A DNA stretch of 9,355 bases from Caryophanales bacterium (GCA_022781015.1 JALEUF010000070.1:1-9355), one strand, 5' to 3'. Shown: positions 1 through 6,224, numbered from the stretch's first letter. A program made the numbers and translations. Notes: a model not told the origin generated them from the letters alone.

Positions 1-2
1 AA

Positions 3-980
3 AATAGCTTTGCTTCAAAAACAAAAGAGATTGCCATTTTTGTAGCAATTGCTTTTGCCCTCATCTCTTATTTAGGTTTTGTCGGAAATATGTTCCGCAT
101 CAAAACTAGCGATGGTACAAAGACTTTCTATACCCTAATAAAAGTCCTTGCAGATTTCTCTTATTCAGGTTGGTTTTTAACTTGGATTGGGATTGCTCTT
201 CCTGTGTTTGCTATTATCGCAGCTATGATTGGCAAATTTGTTTTCAATAACAACAAGAACTGGGCTTTTGGCGCTGCTTCAATGATGGCACTTTCGGCCA
301 TATTAATGTTTATCGTTAAGGATTTATACGTCACCAAATTTGAAGGCGCTTCTACCTCTATTGCATTATGGGGCGTTTGGATGCCTTCTTTTATGGCTTT
401 ATCCGCCTTTTCCTTCCTTTTGTCAACCGTCAGCGAAGAAGAATATACAATTGCTGATATATGCGAATGCGGCATGCTTATTGCCATGGCATTTGTTCTT
501 AACTTCATCAAACTATTCTCCATGCCTACTGGAGGATCTATCAATCTCCAAATGGTTCCTTTATTCATCCTTGCCTTAAGAAGAGGACCAATCAAGGGAT
601 TTATCGCCTGCGGTATCGTATATGGTTTATTAACTTGCTTGACTGATGGATATGGATTAGCCACTTTCCCATTTGATTATTTAATCGGATTTGGTTCGAC
701 TTGTATCCTTGGATGCGTCTCTAAATTTGTCTTCTCCGAAAAAAGAAAATTCTATGACCTATTTGGTGTCCTTGCTATTGTTCTAGCAGGTATCGGAGCT
801 ACTTTAATTCGTTTATTAGGCTCAACCATTTCTTCAATGGTTCTATATGATTATTCCTTTATGGATGGAATTATCTACAATGCAACATATATTTCATTAC
901 AAGGTTTATTCGCATTAGTATTCTTGGTTGCAATTTATGGACCATTACAAAGACTAAATAAACTCTATTCAGTTCGTTAA
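3..980 (+). CDS. thiT: ThiT-like ECF transporter substrate-binding (S) component with extra N-terminal membrane helices; 5' end outside window
   Basis: Integral membrane S component of an energy-coupling-factor importer, probably for thiamine; it would dock on a shared EcfAAT module not seen here. The frame is open from base 3 with no start codon before ATG 90. That upstream stretch already encodes a hydrophobic helix, and ATG 90 has no good ribosome binding site, so the gene starts outside the window. Numbering from the ATG-90 methionine, the ThiT-like core spans about 118-290. It includes SMPTGGSINLQMVP (144-157), LALRRG (161-166), FDY (195-197) and IIYNATYI (261-268), which resemble the GGS, FRWG, LDY and YNATY motifs of Bacillus ThiT. 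Four more helices precede this core (one before residue 1, then about 29-52, 58-80 and 90-113), which is unlike the usual six-helix ThiT. The family's R-x-x-x-H near the fifth helix reads R241-L-L-G-S here, so the substrate may differ. Family call fairly sure; thiamine specificity is an inference. Confidence 0.68.
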   Translation, partial: NSFASKTKEIAIFVAIAFALISYLGFVGNMFRIKTSDGTKTFYTLIKVLADFSYSGWFLTWIGIALPVFAIIAAMIGKFVFNNNKNWAFGAASMMALSAILMFIVKDLYVTKFEGASTSIALWGVWMPSFMALSAFSFLLSTVSEEEYTIADICECGMLIAMAFVLNFIKLFSMPTGGSINLQMVPLFILALRRGPIKGFIACGIVYGLLTCLTDGYGLATFPFDYLIGFGSTCILGCVSKFVFSEKRKFYDLFGVLAIVLAGIGATLIRLLGSTISSMVLYDYSFMDGIIYNATYISLQGLFALVFLVAIYGPLQRLNKLYSVR

Positions 981-1019
981 TTTTTAATATTTTTAAAGGA
1001 AAATTCATTTCTTCGTGTT

Positions 1020-1055
1020 AAACTCCTATGTGAATAAAATCCTTAGGAGTTTTTA
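1020..1055 (+). promoter_or_regulatory. Hairpin holding the Shine-Dalgarno of the next gene; possible weak terminator
   Basis: AAACTCCTA (1020-1028) is a perfect complement of TAGGAGTTT (1044-1052), around a 15-nt loop, and TTTTATTTAT follows. The 3' arm contains AGGAG (1045-1049), the only plausible ribosome binding site for the ATG at 1059. The structure could therefore hide that site, or act as a weak U-tailed terminator for the transporter gene, or both. Only three of nine pairs are G-C. Confidence 0.45.
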
Positions 1056-1058
1056 TTT

Positions 1059-2234
1059 ATGGAAAAAGAAGAAAAAATTGAATTAGAAAATAAAGAAAAT
1101 AACGAAGTAAATCTTACTGATAAAGTAGAAGAAGTTAGGATAAATGAAGAGTCTTTTGATGAAGATTTTGCCGACGCTAAAAAAGAAGAGGCAAAAGAAG
1201 AAGCCAAGGAAGAACCTGTCGAAGAGAAAAAAGAAGAAGAGATTAATTTAAGGAAAGAAAAAGAAGAAGGGGATGAAGAAGTTGAACTAGAACCTTCTAA
1301 ACGTAATGAAAAAGGTAACATTGAATATCCTGATGAGCATTTAGCAGAAGTAGAAAAAGCTAGAAGGCAATGGATAAAGCAATATAAGAAGTGGTCAACC
1401 TGGAAAATGGTTTTGACTTTTGGAAGTATCGTTCTTATCTTTGGGGCCTATTTAATTCCGACTCTTATTGATAAGGAGAAACTAACCCAATTAGGATTAT
1501 ATCTAGCACTTGGATTAGCCGTTGCGGCTTTAGTTGGCTTTGTTGTATTTGGTGTTTTCCAAAGAAGAGCCCAAAAGAAATTAATACGTGATTATTTCGT
1601 CTCTTATTACGAAAATGTAAATGCCTATACATTCGAAGGACTCAATATCACTGATTTGACTGGTGATTTTGATACCAAGATAAGCGAAGAAGAATTCAAG
1701 GCCTGTGCTTTATATCCTGAAGTTGCTTCTTTAGGATCTAGAGAAAGCATCAGCTTTAAATATGAAGGAGTCGAAACTTCTTTATCCGATGTCGGGGCCC
1801 AAAAAGATACAGGAAAGGCTCTCCAAACTGTCTTTGTTGGTAAATATCTAAGAATGGAAAATAAATTAGAATTATCCGATGAAGGTTTGATTATTTATTT
1901 CAAGGGTAACGATAGGGCTATACCTCCAGATGCCATCAAAGGATTAAAACCAATCGAAAATAATAAGAAGTTTGTTATCTATGGACTTAGCCAAGATAAG
2001 AAAGTCTTAACTCCTGAAATTAGATCCAAATTAAAAGAAATCCATACTGATAATCTATTAGTAGATGTTGCTATTTCTATTAGAACTGGCAAGACATATT
2101 TTGCTTTAGGCTATGAAGATACCTTAATGGTTCTTCCAAATGACAAACCATTTGATCCTGTCTATGTCTGCAAATATAAAGAACAATTAAAGATGTTCCT
2201 TGATCTTGGATTAGTCTTTAATAAAGAAAAATAA
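1059..2234 (+). CDS. DUF3137-like membrane protein with acidic N-terminus
   Basis: Function not known. Residues 1-85 are extremely rich in Glu and Lys, low in complexity (for example KKEEAKEEAKEEPVEEKKEE at 41-60) and probably disordered or coiled. Residues 88-112 are basic, and two membrane helices follow at about 116-137 and 144-168. The C-terminal domain (170-391) faces the cytosol if both termini are inside. Its order matches DUF3137: a region around SRESISFKYEGVETSLSDV (227-245), then GKYLRM (261-266), FVIYG...VLTPEI (305-321), DVAISIRTGKTYFAL (336-350) and a final helix before GLVFN (384-388). DUF3137 proteins are often encoded beside LemA; no lemA lies in this window. ATG 1059 is chosen because AGGAG stands 9 nt before it. 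The gene may be cotranscribed with the transporter gene, 78 nt upstream. Family call from domain order and a few motifs only. Confidence 0.62.
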   Translation: MEKEEKIELENKENNEVNLTDKVEEVRINEESFDEDFADAKKEEAKEEAKEEPVEEKKEEEINLRKEKEEGDEEVELEPSKRNEKGNIEYPDEHLAEVEKARRQWIKQYKKWSTWKMVLTFGSIVLIFGAYLIPTLIDKEKLTQLGLYLALGLAVAALVGFVVFGVFQRRAQKKLIRDYFVSYYENVNAYTFEGLNITDLTGDFDTKISEEEFKACALYPEVASLGSRESISFKYEGVETSLSDVGAQKDTGKALQTVFVGKYLRMENKLELSDEGLIIYFKGNDRAIPPDAIKGLKPIENNKKFVIYGLSQDKKVLTPEIRSKLKEIHTDNLLVDVAISIRTGKTYFALGYEDTLMVLPNDKPFDPVYVCKYKEQLKMFLDLGLVFNKEK

Positions 2235-2266
2235 TCCCACTTAATAAACAAAACTAACCTTATTGA

Positions 2267-2296
2267 TTGTTTTTGGTTTGCTTAAATTTATATAAT
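2267..2296 (+). promoter_or_regulatory. Predicted sigma-A type promoter for the HTH gene
   Basis: TTGTTT (2267-2272) and a perfect TATAAT (2291-2296) are separated by 18 bp, which predicts transcription from about 2303. It lies in the 139-bp gap before the ATG at 2374 and is the best-formed promoter in the window. A ribosome binding site (GAGG, 2363-2366) is correctly placed 7 nt before that ATG. Confidence 0.55.
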
Positions 2297-2304
2297 CAAT
2301 ATAG

Positions 2305-2331
2305 AAAAACCGTAAAATAATACGTGTTTTT
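2305..2331 (+). promoter_or_regulatory. Inverted repeat at the predicted transcription start of the HTH gene
   Basis: AAAAACCGTA (2305-2314) pairs with TACG-T-GTTTTT (2321-2331), with one bulged T and a 6-nt AAATAA loop, giving ten pairs. It begins about where transcription should start. It could be an operator dyad for self-control or a stabilising 5' hairpin. The CGTAAAAT within it is the reverse complement of an 8-mer in the repeats at 4183 and 4215. Confidence 0.4.
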
Positions 2332-2373
2332 ATTGAAATTCAAGACAAGATAGATAACTATTGAGGTTAGAAA

Positions 2374-3406
2374 ATGATTAAAGTGTTTTACCAAAACGAC
2401 ATTATTGATAGACTTGCCGCTATTTTCACCTATGGTTTAAATAACGGATATTCATACGAAACAATTGAAGAAAGAATCATTTCATCCCCATTTGTTAATA
2501 ATCTTGAAAAAAACGAGTATGACATTGAATCGAAAATAGATAAAGTAGTGGAGTCTACCTTTGGAAAGCTGGTTTCACCCATAGATATTTCATTTCGTGG
2601 GCTATTTTTAGGAGAATCATATTTCAGGCTTTTCTTGTATTTTAATAAAAGCTTTGAATATCTGTTTCTTTATTGGCCCCTTTCTAATTTTGTAGAGGAA
2701 TACAACATTTATCACGAGATGGATTTCTCTAATCTTAGAAGAGACTTTCTTTTACAAACAAAAGAAACAACGTTGCTAAGGAAACTAGCATCTAAAAAGC
2801 AATTGAAGCTTGTGGAAATATCAAAGCTAACTGGCATAAATATAAATACAATTGATAAATATAGTAGGGATGACAAATACCTTTATGGGGCCTCTTATAG
2901 CAATATTTATAAGTTATCATCCTTGCTTAAAGTAAAGGAAAATATCTTTTTGCCTAGTCTAGAAGTTTATTTGGATAAGACTGTTTTCCTAGATCATGAA
3001 TCCAATAATGACTATAAGAATTACCTAGGGTTATTTTTTTGCGTCTTATTATGATAAAAGAATTGGACAGTCAGATTTTAGTTACGAAAAGGAGGAAGAC
3101 TGCTTTAAATCAAAAAATGGATTAAAAGTAGTTGTAATCTCAGATCTTTTATCTAATCTAACTGTTGAACATCTAAATAAGTTGTCTAGCCCAGATACAT
3201 ATTTAATACTTATTCCTTTTGGACTTTTAAACCAGAAAACTAATTTCTCCTATTTAAAAGAGGTGAATGCTTTTGATATATTCGTCTTAACTCCCGATTC
3301 TGTTTATATATTAAAGGAAAATAAAGAGAAAGAAGTTACAGACACCATAAATAAATCTTTAATTATCAGGGCTTCGGGAATAAATCATTTAGGCATAAAT
3401 TCTTAA
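2374..3406 (+). pseudogene. XRE-type helix-turn-helix protein of unknown family, split by a +1 frameshift at a T7 run
   Basis: Read as printed, the frame from ATG 2374 (GAGG 7 nt upstream) ends at TGA 3052-3054 after 226 residues. A second open frame, shifted by one base, covers 3032-3406 and has no ATG start; its first usable codon is TTG 3182. Dropping one T from TTTTTTT (3034-3040) joins the two into about 343 residues without another interruption. Residues 134-192 look like an XRE/Cro-type DNA-binding domain: LVEISKLTGININTIDKYSR (146-165) as helix-turn-helix, followed by SNIYKLSSLLKV. The N-terminal 130 residues include an aromatic stretch, GESYFRLFLYFNKSFEYLFL (80-99). The C-terminal part has alternating strands such as LKVVVISDLL and TYLILIPFGLL, suggesting an alpha/beta fold. 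I recognise neither flanking domain. The break could be real decay, slippage-based phase variation or a sequencing error. It is probably a regulator; the target is unknown. Confidence 0.6.
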
Positions 3407-3456
3407 TTTTTATTATAAATACATACTTCTAATTTCCTTATTTGCCGTTTTGGCTT

Positions 3457-3488
3457 TATAATCCTAACTAGGAAGGTTTTAAACCTAG
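3457..3488 (+). promoter_or_regulatory. Possible -10 box and leader hairpin before the DUF402 gene
   Basis: TATAAT (3457-3462) has only a poor -35 (TTCCTT at 3434-3439, 17 bp upstream). About where transcription would start there is an inverted repeat, CTAGG (3468-3472) with CCTAG (3484-3488), with further pairing between AGGTT and AACCT inside it. The Shine-Dalgarno-like GGAAGG (3471-3476) lies in the 5' arm and stands 18 nt from the ATG at 3495, unusually far unless the leader is folded. Confidence 0.35.
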
Positions 3489-3494
3489 CTGCTT

Positions 3495-4079
3495 ATGTCT
3501 ATTAATAATTCAAATGATAAATATGCCCGTTGGGTAAAAGTACAAGCCTATAAACATGATGGACTTCTTCATCGTCAGTGGTCTCCATCTTATTTAGTAT
3601 GCGAGACTGAGTATTATTGGGTATTAGCCTCTAAAGCTAGTTGCGTCACTGAATCAGATGGAAGAAGATGGATAACAAAAGAAAAAGCCGTATTCATCCT
3701 TTTTAAGCATAAGTGGATGAATGTCTTGGCAATGTTTAAAGAAAATAGAGGTATCTGTTATTACGTTAATGTTGCTTCTCCTACAATCTGGGATAAAGGA
3801 TATCTAAAATATATCGATTACGATCTAGATGTTAAGCTTTATCCAGATGGATTAGAAAAGACTTTGGATGAAAAAGAATACGCTAGACATATTCAAACAT
3901 ATGGATATCCAAAAGAATTATCAAAGGCGATAGAAAAATCCATAGCTGAGGTACGTGAATTAATAAAGGATAGGAAATTCCCGTTCCAAAATGAAGAAAT
4001 AGAAAGACTATATTCTAAATTCCTTGAAGAGAATCAACCTTTTAGGAAGGCTGAATGCTTCATTAAAAACCAAAAATAA
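3495..4079 (+). CDS. DUF402 family protein, Ntdp-type nucleoside tri-/diphosphate phosphatase
   Basis: Probable cytosolic, metal-dependent enzyme that removes phosphate from nucleoside tri- and diphosphates, as shown for the staphylococcal family member. The 194 residues are slightly longer than the usual 175-180 and cover the whole family pattern: VKVQAYKHDGLLHRQW (14-29), VTESDGRRWITKEKAVFILF (51-70), WMNVLAM (74-80), YYVNVASP (89-96), YIDYDLDVKLYPDG (106-119), LDEKEY (124-129) and a basic C-terminal helical part. The acidic cluster D108/D110/D112 with D125/E126 is the expected metal site, and H26-R27 and N92 are conserved family positions. ATG 3495 places the N-terminus as in Bacillus YgaC, but the ribosome binding site is far away; an in-frame CTG at 3489 is a weaker alternative. 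The gene stands alone between the HTH gene and the ATPase gene, with 88 and 179 bp gaps. The protein looks intact, including all motifs. Confidence 0.85.
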   Translation: MSINNSNDKYARWVKVQAYKHDGLLHRQWSPSYLVCETEYYWVLASKASCVTESDGRRWITKEKAVFILFKHKWMNVLAMFKENRGICYYVNVASPTIWDKGYLKYIDYDLDVKLYPDGLEKTLDEKEYARHIQTYGYPKELSKAIEKSIAEVRELIKDRKFPFQNEEIERLYSKFLEENQPFRKAECFIKNQK

Positions 4080-4150
4080 ATCAAGTTCTTGTCTTTTTTA
4101 TAAAAAGCTTCGATAAACAGGCACTTTTTAACTATTTTTGATTTGTTATA

Positions 4151-4232
4151 TTACATTATACGTATTCGTTTTGTGTAAAAAATTACATTTTACGAATACG
4201 TATAATGTGTTTATTTACATTTTACGAAAATC
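4151..4232 (+). repeat. Three direct repeats of an 18-bp motif with an exact 32-bp period
   Basis: Copies begin at 4151 (TTACATTATACGTATTCG), 4183 (TTACATTTTACGAATACG) and 4215 (TTACATTTTACGAAAATC). Copies 1 and 2 match at 15 of 18 positions, as do copies 2 and 3; TTACATTTTACGAA is identical in the last two. A 32-bp step is close to three helical turns, so bound protein would sit on one face of the DNA. The array ends 26 bp before the ATPase start codon, which fits an operator array better than a coding or replication repeat. Confidence 0.7.
4153..4208. repeat. 56-bp near-perfect palindrome overlapping the direct repeats
   Basis: The outer arms, ACATTATACGTATTCGT (4153-4169) and 4192-4208, are exact 17-bp reverse complements. 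An inner pair, TGTAA (4174-4178) and TTACA (4183-4187), surrounds an AAAA centre. TTTG and TTTT separate inner and outer arms and do not pair. The right arm contains TATAAT (4201-4206), a possible -10 box for the ATPase gene, though no clear -35 stands at 16-18 bp. Because the element is symmetric it also carries TATAAT on the minus strand, where no gene follows. As RNA it would form a long hairpin without a proper U-tail. Confidence 0.65.
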
Positions 4233-4258
4233 TATTATCATAATATTGAGGCAAAATT

Positions 4259-5683
4259 ATGGATGAAGATATCGTATTGAAAAGAAAAATATATGATGAT
4301 TTGCTTGAATGGAACTCTGATCCAGACAAAGTGCCTTTAATCGTTGATGGATTAAGACAAGTTGGCAAAAGTTATATCGTTGATAAATTTGCTCATGAGA
4401 ATTATGAAAATGTAATCACCTATGATTTTAGGCATCGTAAAGAACTAAGAAGCATTTTTAATGGAAATCTTGATGTAGATTCTCTAATTGAGAAGTCATT
4501 TCCCTATTTTCCTAACGATAAATTCATTCCAAACAAAACGGTTTTAATATTTGAAGAAATAGGAGATTGTCCATTTGCTAGGACATCATTAAAAAGCTTT
4601 GCCCTAGATAAAAGATACGCCGTTATTGGGACAGGTAGCCTTTTAGGTGCATTGAATTATAGAAGGAAAGTAAAGATAGAAGTACCCACTGGCTATGAAA
4701 AGATAATTCATATGTCTTCTTTAGACTTTGAAGAATTCTTATGGGCAAATGGGGTTGATGAAAAAGCAATTTCTACTTTAAAAGATTATTTAAAGCAGAA
4801 AAAAGAATTGCCTTTAGCTTTGGCAAATTTCTATAAAGGAATGATTGAACGTTATGTTGTCATTGGGGGAATGCCTGGCTCGGTCAAAGAATTTCTAAAA
4901 ACCAATAATTTCATTAAATCTAGAGAATATTTAGAGGGCTTGATAAAGGATTATAGAAGCGATTTTGGCAGGTTTATAAATAAAGACGATGAAGAGGAAG
5001 TAGATTATTCCTTGCAGGCTAAATTAAATAAAGTATTTGATTCAATTCCTTCTCAACTAGCTAGGGAGGCAGATGTTTCAAAATTTAAGTATTCAGAAAT
5101 CAAAAGCGGTGGGCGGTCTAAGGAATTCGAAGAACCATTCGAATGGTTAGAAAAGGCAGGATTAGTTTTAAGATGTTTTAATTTGCATGCGATAGAAGAA
5201 CCTTTAGAAGCTAATGCTGACTCTAGCTATTTCAAGGCTTTTATTGCGGATATTGGTTTGCTTATGGCTATGTATCCTTTAACAACTTCAACTTCTTTCC
5301 TTACTGATAAATTAGATAGCAGGAAAGGTGCAATATATGAGAATTTAGCGGCTATAACGCTAAATAAAACAGGATTTCCTCTATACTATTTTGCATCTGG
5401 GATGGAACACCTTGAAATAGATTTCATCATTGAAACTAAAGACGGGATAAATCTAATTGAGGAAAAATCAACGAATGGGAAAATGAGCGCTTCCCGTAAC
5501 GTTATGGAAGGCAAAACATCTTACAAAGCCAGCAAATGCTATAAAGTCATCAGGAATAATTTTGGAGAAGGTGATTTCTATACAAGCATCCCTCAATTCT
5601 ATTTACCGTTTTTATTAGATGAGTTAATGGGTGAACTTAAAAAAGGATACACATTTGAACCATTAATCTATCCAAAATTATAA
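4259..5683 (+). CDS. AAA_14/DUF4143 family ATPase with PD-(D/E)XK-like C-terminus
   Basis: Cytosolic P-loop ATPase of a family widespread in bacteria whose cellular role is not established. Walker A is GLRQVGKS (31-38), with K37 and S38 contacting phosphate. Walker B is VLIFEEIGDCP (95-105), and IGTGSLLG (123-130) is the sensor-1 region. Residues 131-290 form the helical middle, including ERYVVIGGMPGSVKEFL (197-213), typical of the family. The DUF4143 part begins near 290 and holds GAIYENLAA (357-365), LEIDFII (385-391) and LIEEKS (399-404): E361, D388 and E401-x-K403 have the spacing of a restriction-endonuclease-like triad. The 474 residues are slightly longer than the common 380-450 and nothing appears missing. 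TGAGG (4247-4251) stands 7 nt before ATG 4259. The direct repeats and palindrome just upstream suggest specific transcriptional control. A stand-alone gene; cargo or target not deducible. Confidence 0.86.
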   Translation: MDEDIVLKRKIYDDLLEWNSDPDKVPLIVDGLRQVGKSYIVDKFAHENYENVITYDFRHRKELRSIFNGNLDVDSLIEKSFPYFPNDKFIPNKTVLIFEEIGDCPFARTSLKSFALDKRYAVIGTGSLLGALNYRRKVKIEVPTGYEKIIHMSSLDFEEFLWANGVDEKAISTLKDYLKQKKELPLALANFYKGMIERYVVIGGMPGSVKEFLKTNNFIKSREYLEGLIKDYRSDFGRFINKDDEEEVDYSLQAKLNKVFDSIPSQLAREADVSKFKYSEIKSGGRSKEFEEPFEWLEKAGLVLRCFNLHAIEEPLEANADSSYFKAFIADIGLLMAMYPLTTSTSFLTDKLDSRKGAIYENLAAITLNKTGFPLYYFASGMEHLEIDFIIETKDGINLIEEKSTNGKMSASRNVMEGKTSYKASKCYKVIRNNFGEGDFYTSIPQFYLPFLLDELMGELKKGYTFEPLIYPKL

Positions 5684-5723
5684 GTTTTCATCAATCTCTA
5701 ACAAGAGGACAAACCTTAATATC

Positions 5724-5758
5724 TTTTACTAAGTAAAAAAGAGTATAATTTCCGAGGG
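5724..5758 (+). promoter_or_regulatory. Putative promoter, dyad and ribosome binding site of the tsaE operon
   Basis: TATAAT (5744-5749) precedes GAGGG (5754-5758), which stands 7 nt before the tsaE ATG at 5766. Transcription from this box would start near 5756, within the ribosome binding site, so the transcript might be nearly leaderless or the real start may lie farther up. The -35 is poor (ATCTTT, 5721-5726). A perfect dyad, TTTTACTAAGTAAAA (5724-5738), centred on one A, fills the spacer. It could be an operator or a terminator of the preceding gene. Confidence 0.38.
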
Positions 5759-5765
5759 TTTATTT

Positions 5766-6224
5766 ATGGAAAAAGTTTTAATATCGAATTCAAAGGAAGA
5801 AACAAAGCAAATTGCCTCTAAGATTGCCTCCAACTTAACTAGGGGGGACGTTATTCTTCTAAAAGGTGATTTAGGTGCCGGAAAGACTACTTTTGTTTCT
5901 GGAGTAGCGAAAGCGCTAAATATCAAAGATGATGTTATTTCTCCTACATTTAACATCATGAAATGCTATTTTGATGGGACTATCCCTCTATATCATATCG
6001 ATGCATATAGACTCGAAGGACAAAACATTGAGATTGGCTTAGATGAATATATCGAAGGCGATGGGGCTTGCTTTATTGAGTGGCCTGATTATATCGCTTC
6101 TTTAATTCCTGATGAATTTCTTGAAATAACTATTAATAATTTGGGAGAAAACAAAAGAAAGATAACATTCTCTTCTACTTCTTCTCGTTTTTATCCTCTT
6201 ATTGGGAGTCTAGATAATGATTGA
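5766..6224 (+). CDS. tsaE: TsaE, ATPase of the tRNA t6A37 threonylcarbamoylation system
   Basis: Small P-loop ATPase that binds the TsaB-TsaD pair and is needed for repeated cycles of N6-threonylcarbamoyladenosine formation at A37 of ANN-decoding tRNAs. Walker A is GDLGAGKT (34-41). SPTF (59-62) is the switch region, HIDAYR (77-82) is a family signature, and FIEWPDYI (103-110) corresponds to the Walker B/EW motif. The 152 residues are the usual length. ATG 5766 is supported by GAGGG 7 nt upstream. The TGA stop overlaps the next gene by 8 nt (ATGATTGA), implying translational coupling. First gene of the operon. The final 20 residues, after the FLEITI strand, are poorly conserved in the family. 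Confidence 0.95.
   Translation: MEKVLISNSKEETKQIASKIASNLTRGDVILLKGDLGAGKTTFVSGVAKALNIKDDVISPTFNIMKCYFDGTIPLYHIDAYRLEGQNIEIGLDEYIEGDGACFIEWPDYIASLIPDEFLEITINNLGENKRKITFSSTSSRFYPLIGSLDND

Noticed and set aside
161..664. Long minus-strand open frame over the transporter gene
   Set aside because: It has no ribosome binding site or family match and lies wholly within a clear membrane-protein gene on the other strand.
1043..1321. Serine-rich minus-strand open frame
   Set aside because: It is the antisense shadow of the E/K-rich coding stretch (GAA/AAG codons read as Ser/Phe/Leu).
2248..2279. Possible terminator after the DUF3137 gene from AAACAAAAC pairing with GTTTTTGGTTT
   Set aside because: The pairing needs bulges and is nearly all A-T, and the same bases form the -35 region of the promoter at 2267.
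3089..3095. AAGGAGG, a strong ribosome binding site-like sequence downstream of the frameshift
   Set aside because: No ATG, GTG or TTG follows at a useful distance in the open frame, so independent translation of the 3' part from here is not supported. It is also downstream of the T7 run, the wrong side to stimulate a +1 shift.
4093..4107. CTTTTTTATAAAAAG hairpin as terminator of the DUF402 gene, and AAAAAG/CTTTTT pairing at 4102-4128
   Set aside because: The stems are almost all A-T with no clear U-run after a G-C stem; too weak to annotate.
5133..5148. Perfect 16-bp palindrome AACCATTCGAATGGTT
   Set aside because: It lies inside the ATPase coding region and simply encodes EPFEWL; one such palindrome in 9 kb is not far from chance.
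6222..6224. UGA as tryptophan (mycoplasma code), suggested by the low GC
   Set aside because: No gene has an internal TGA, every Trp is TGG, and tsaE stops at TGA exactly where the next gene begins.
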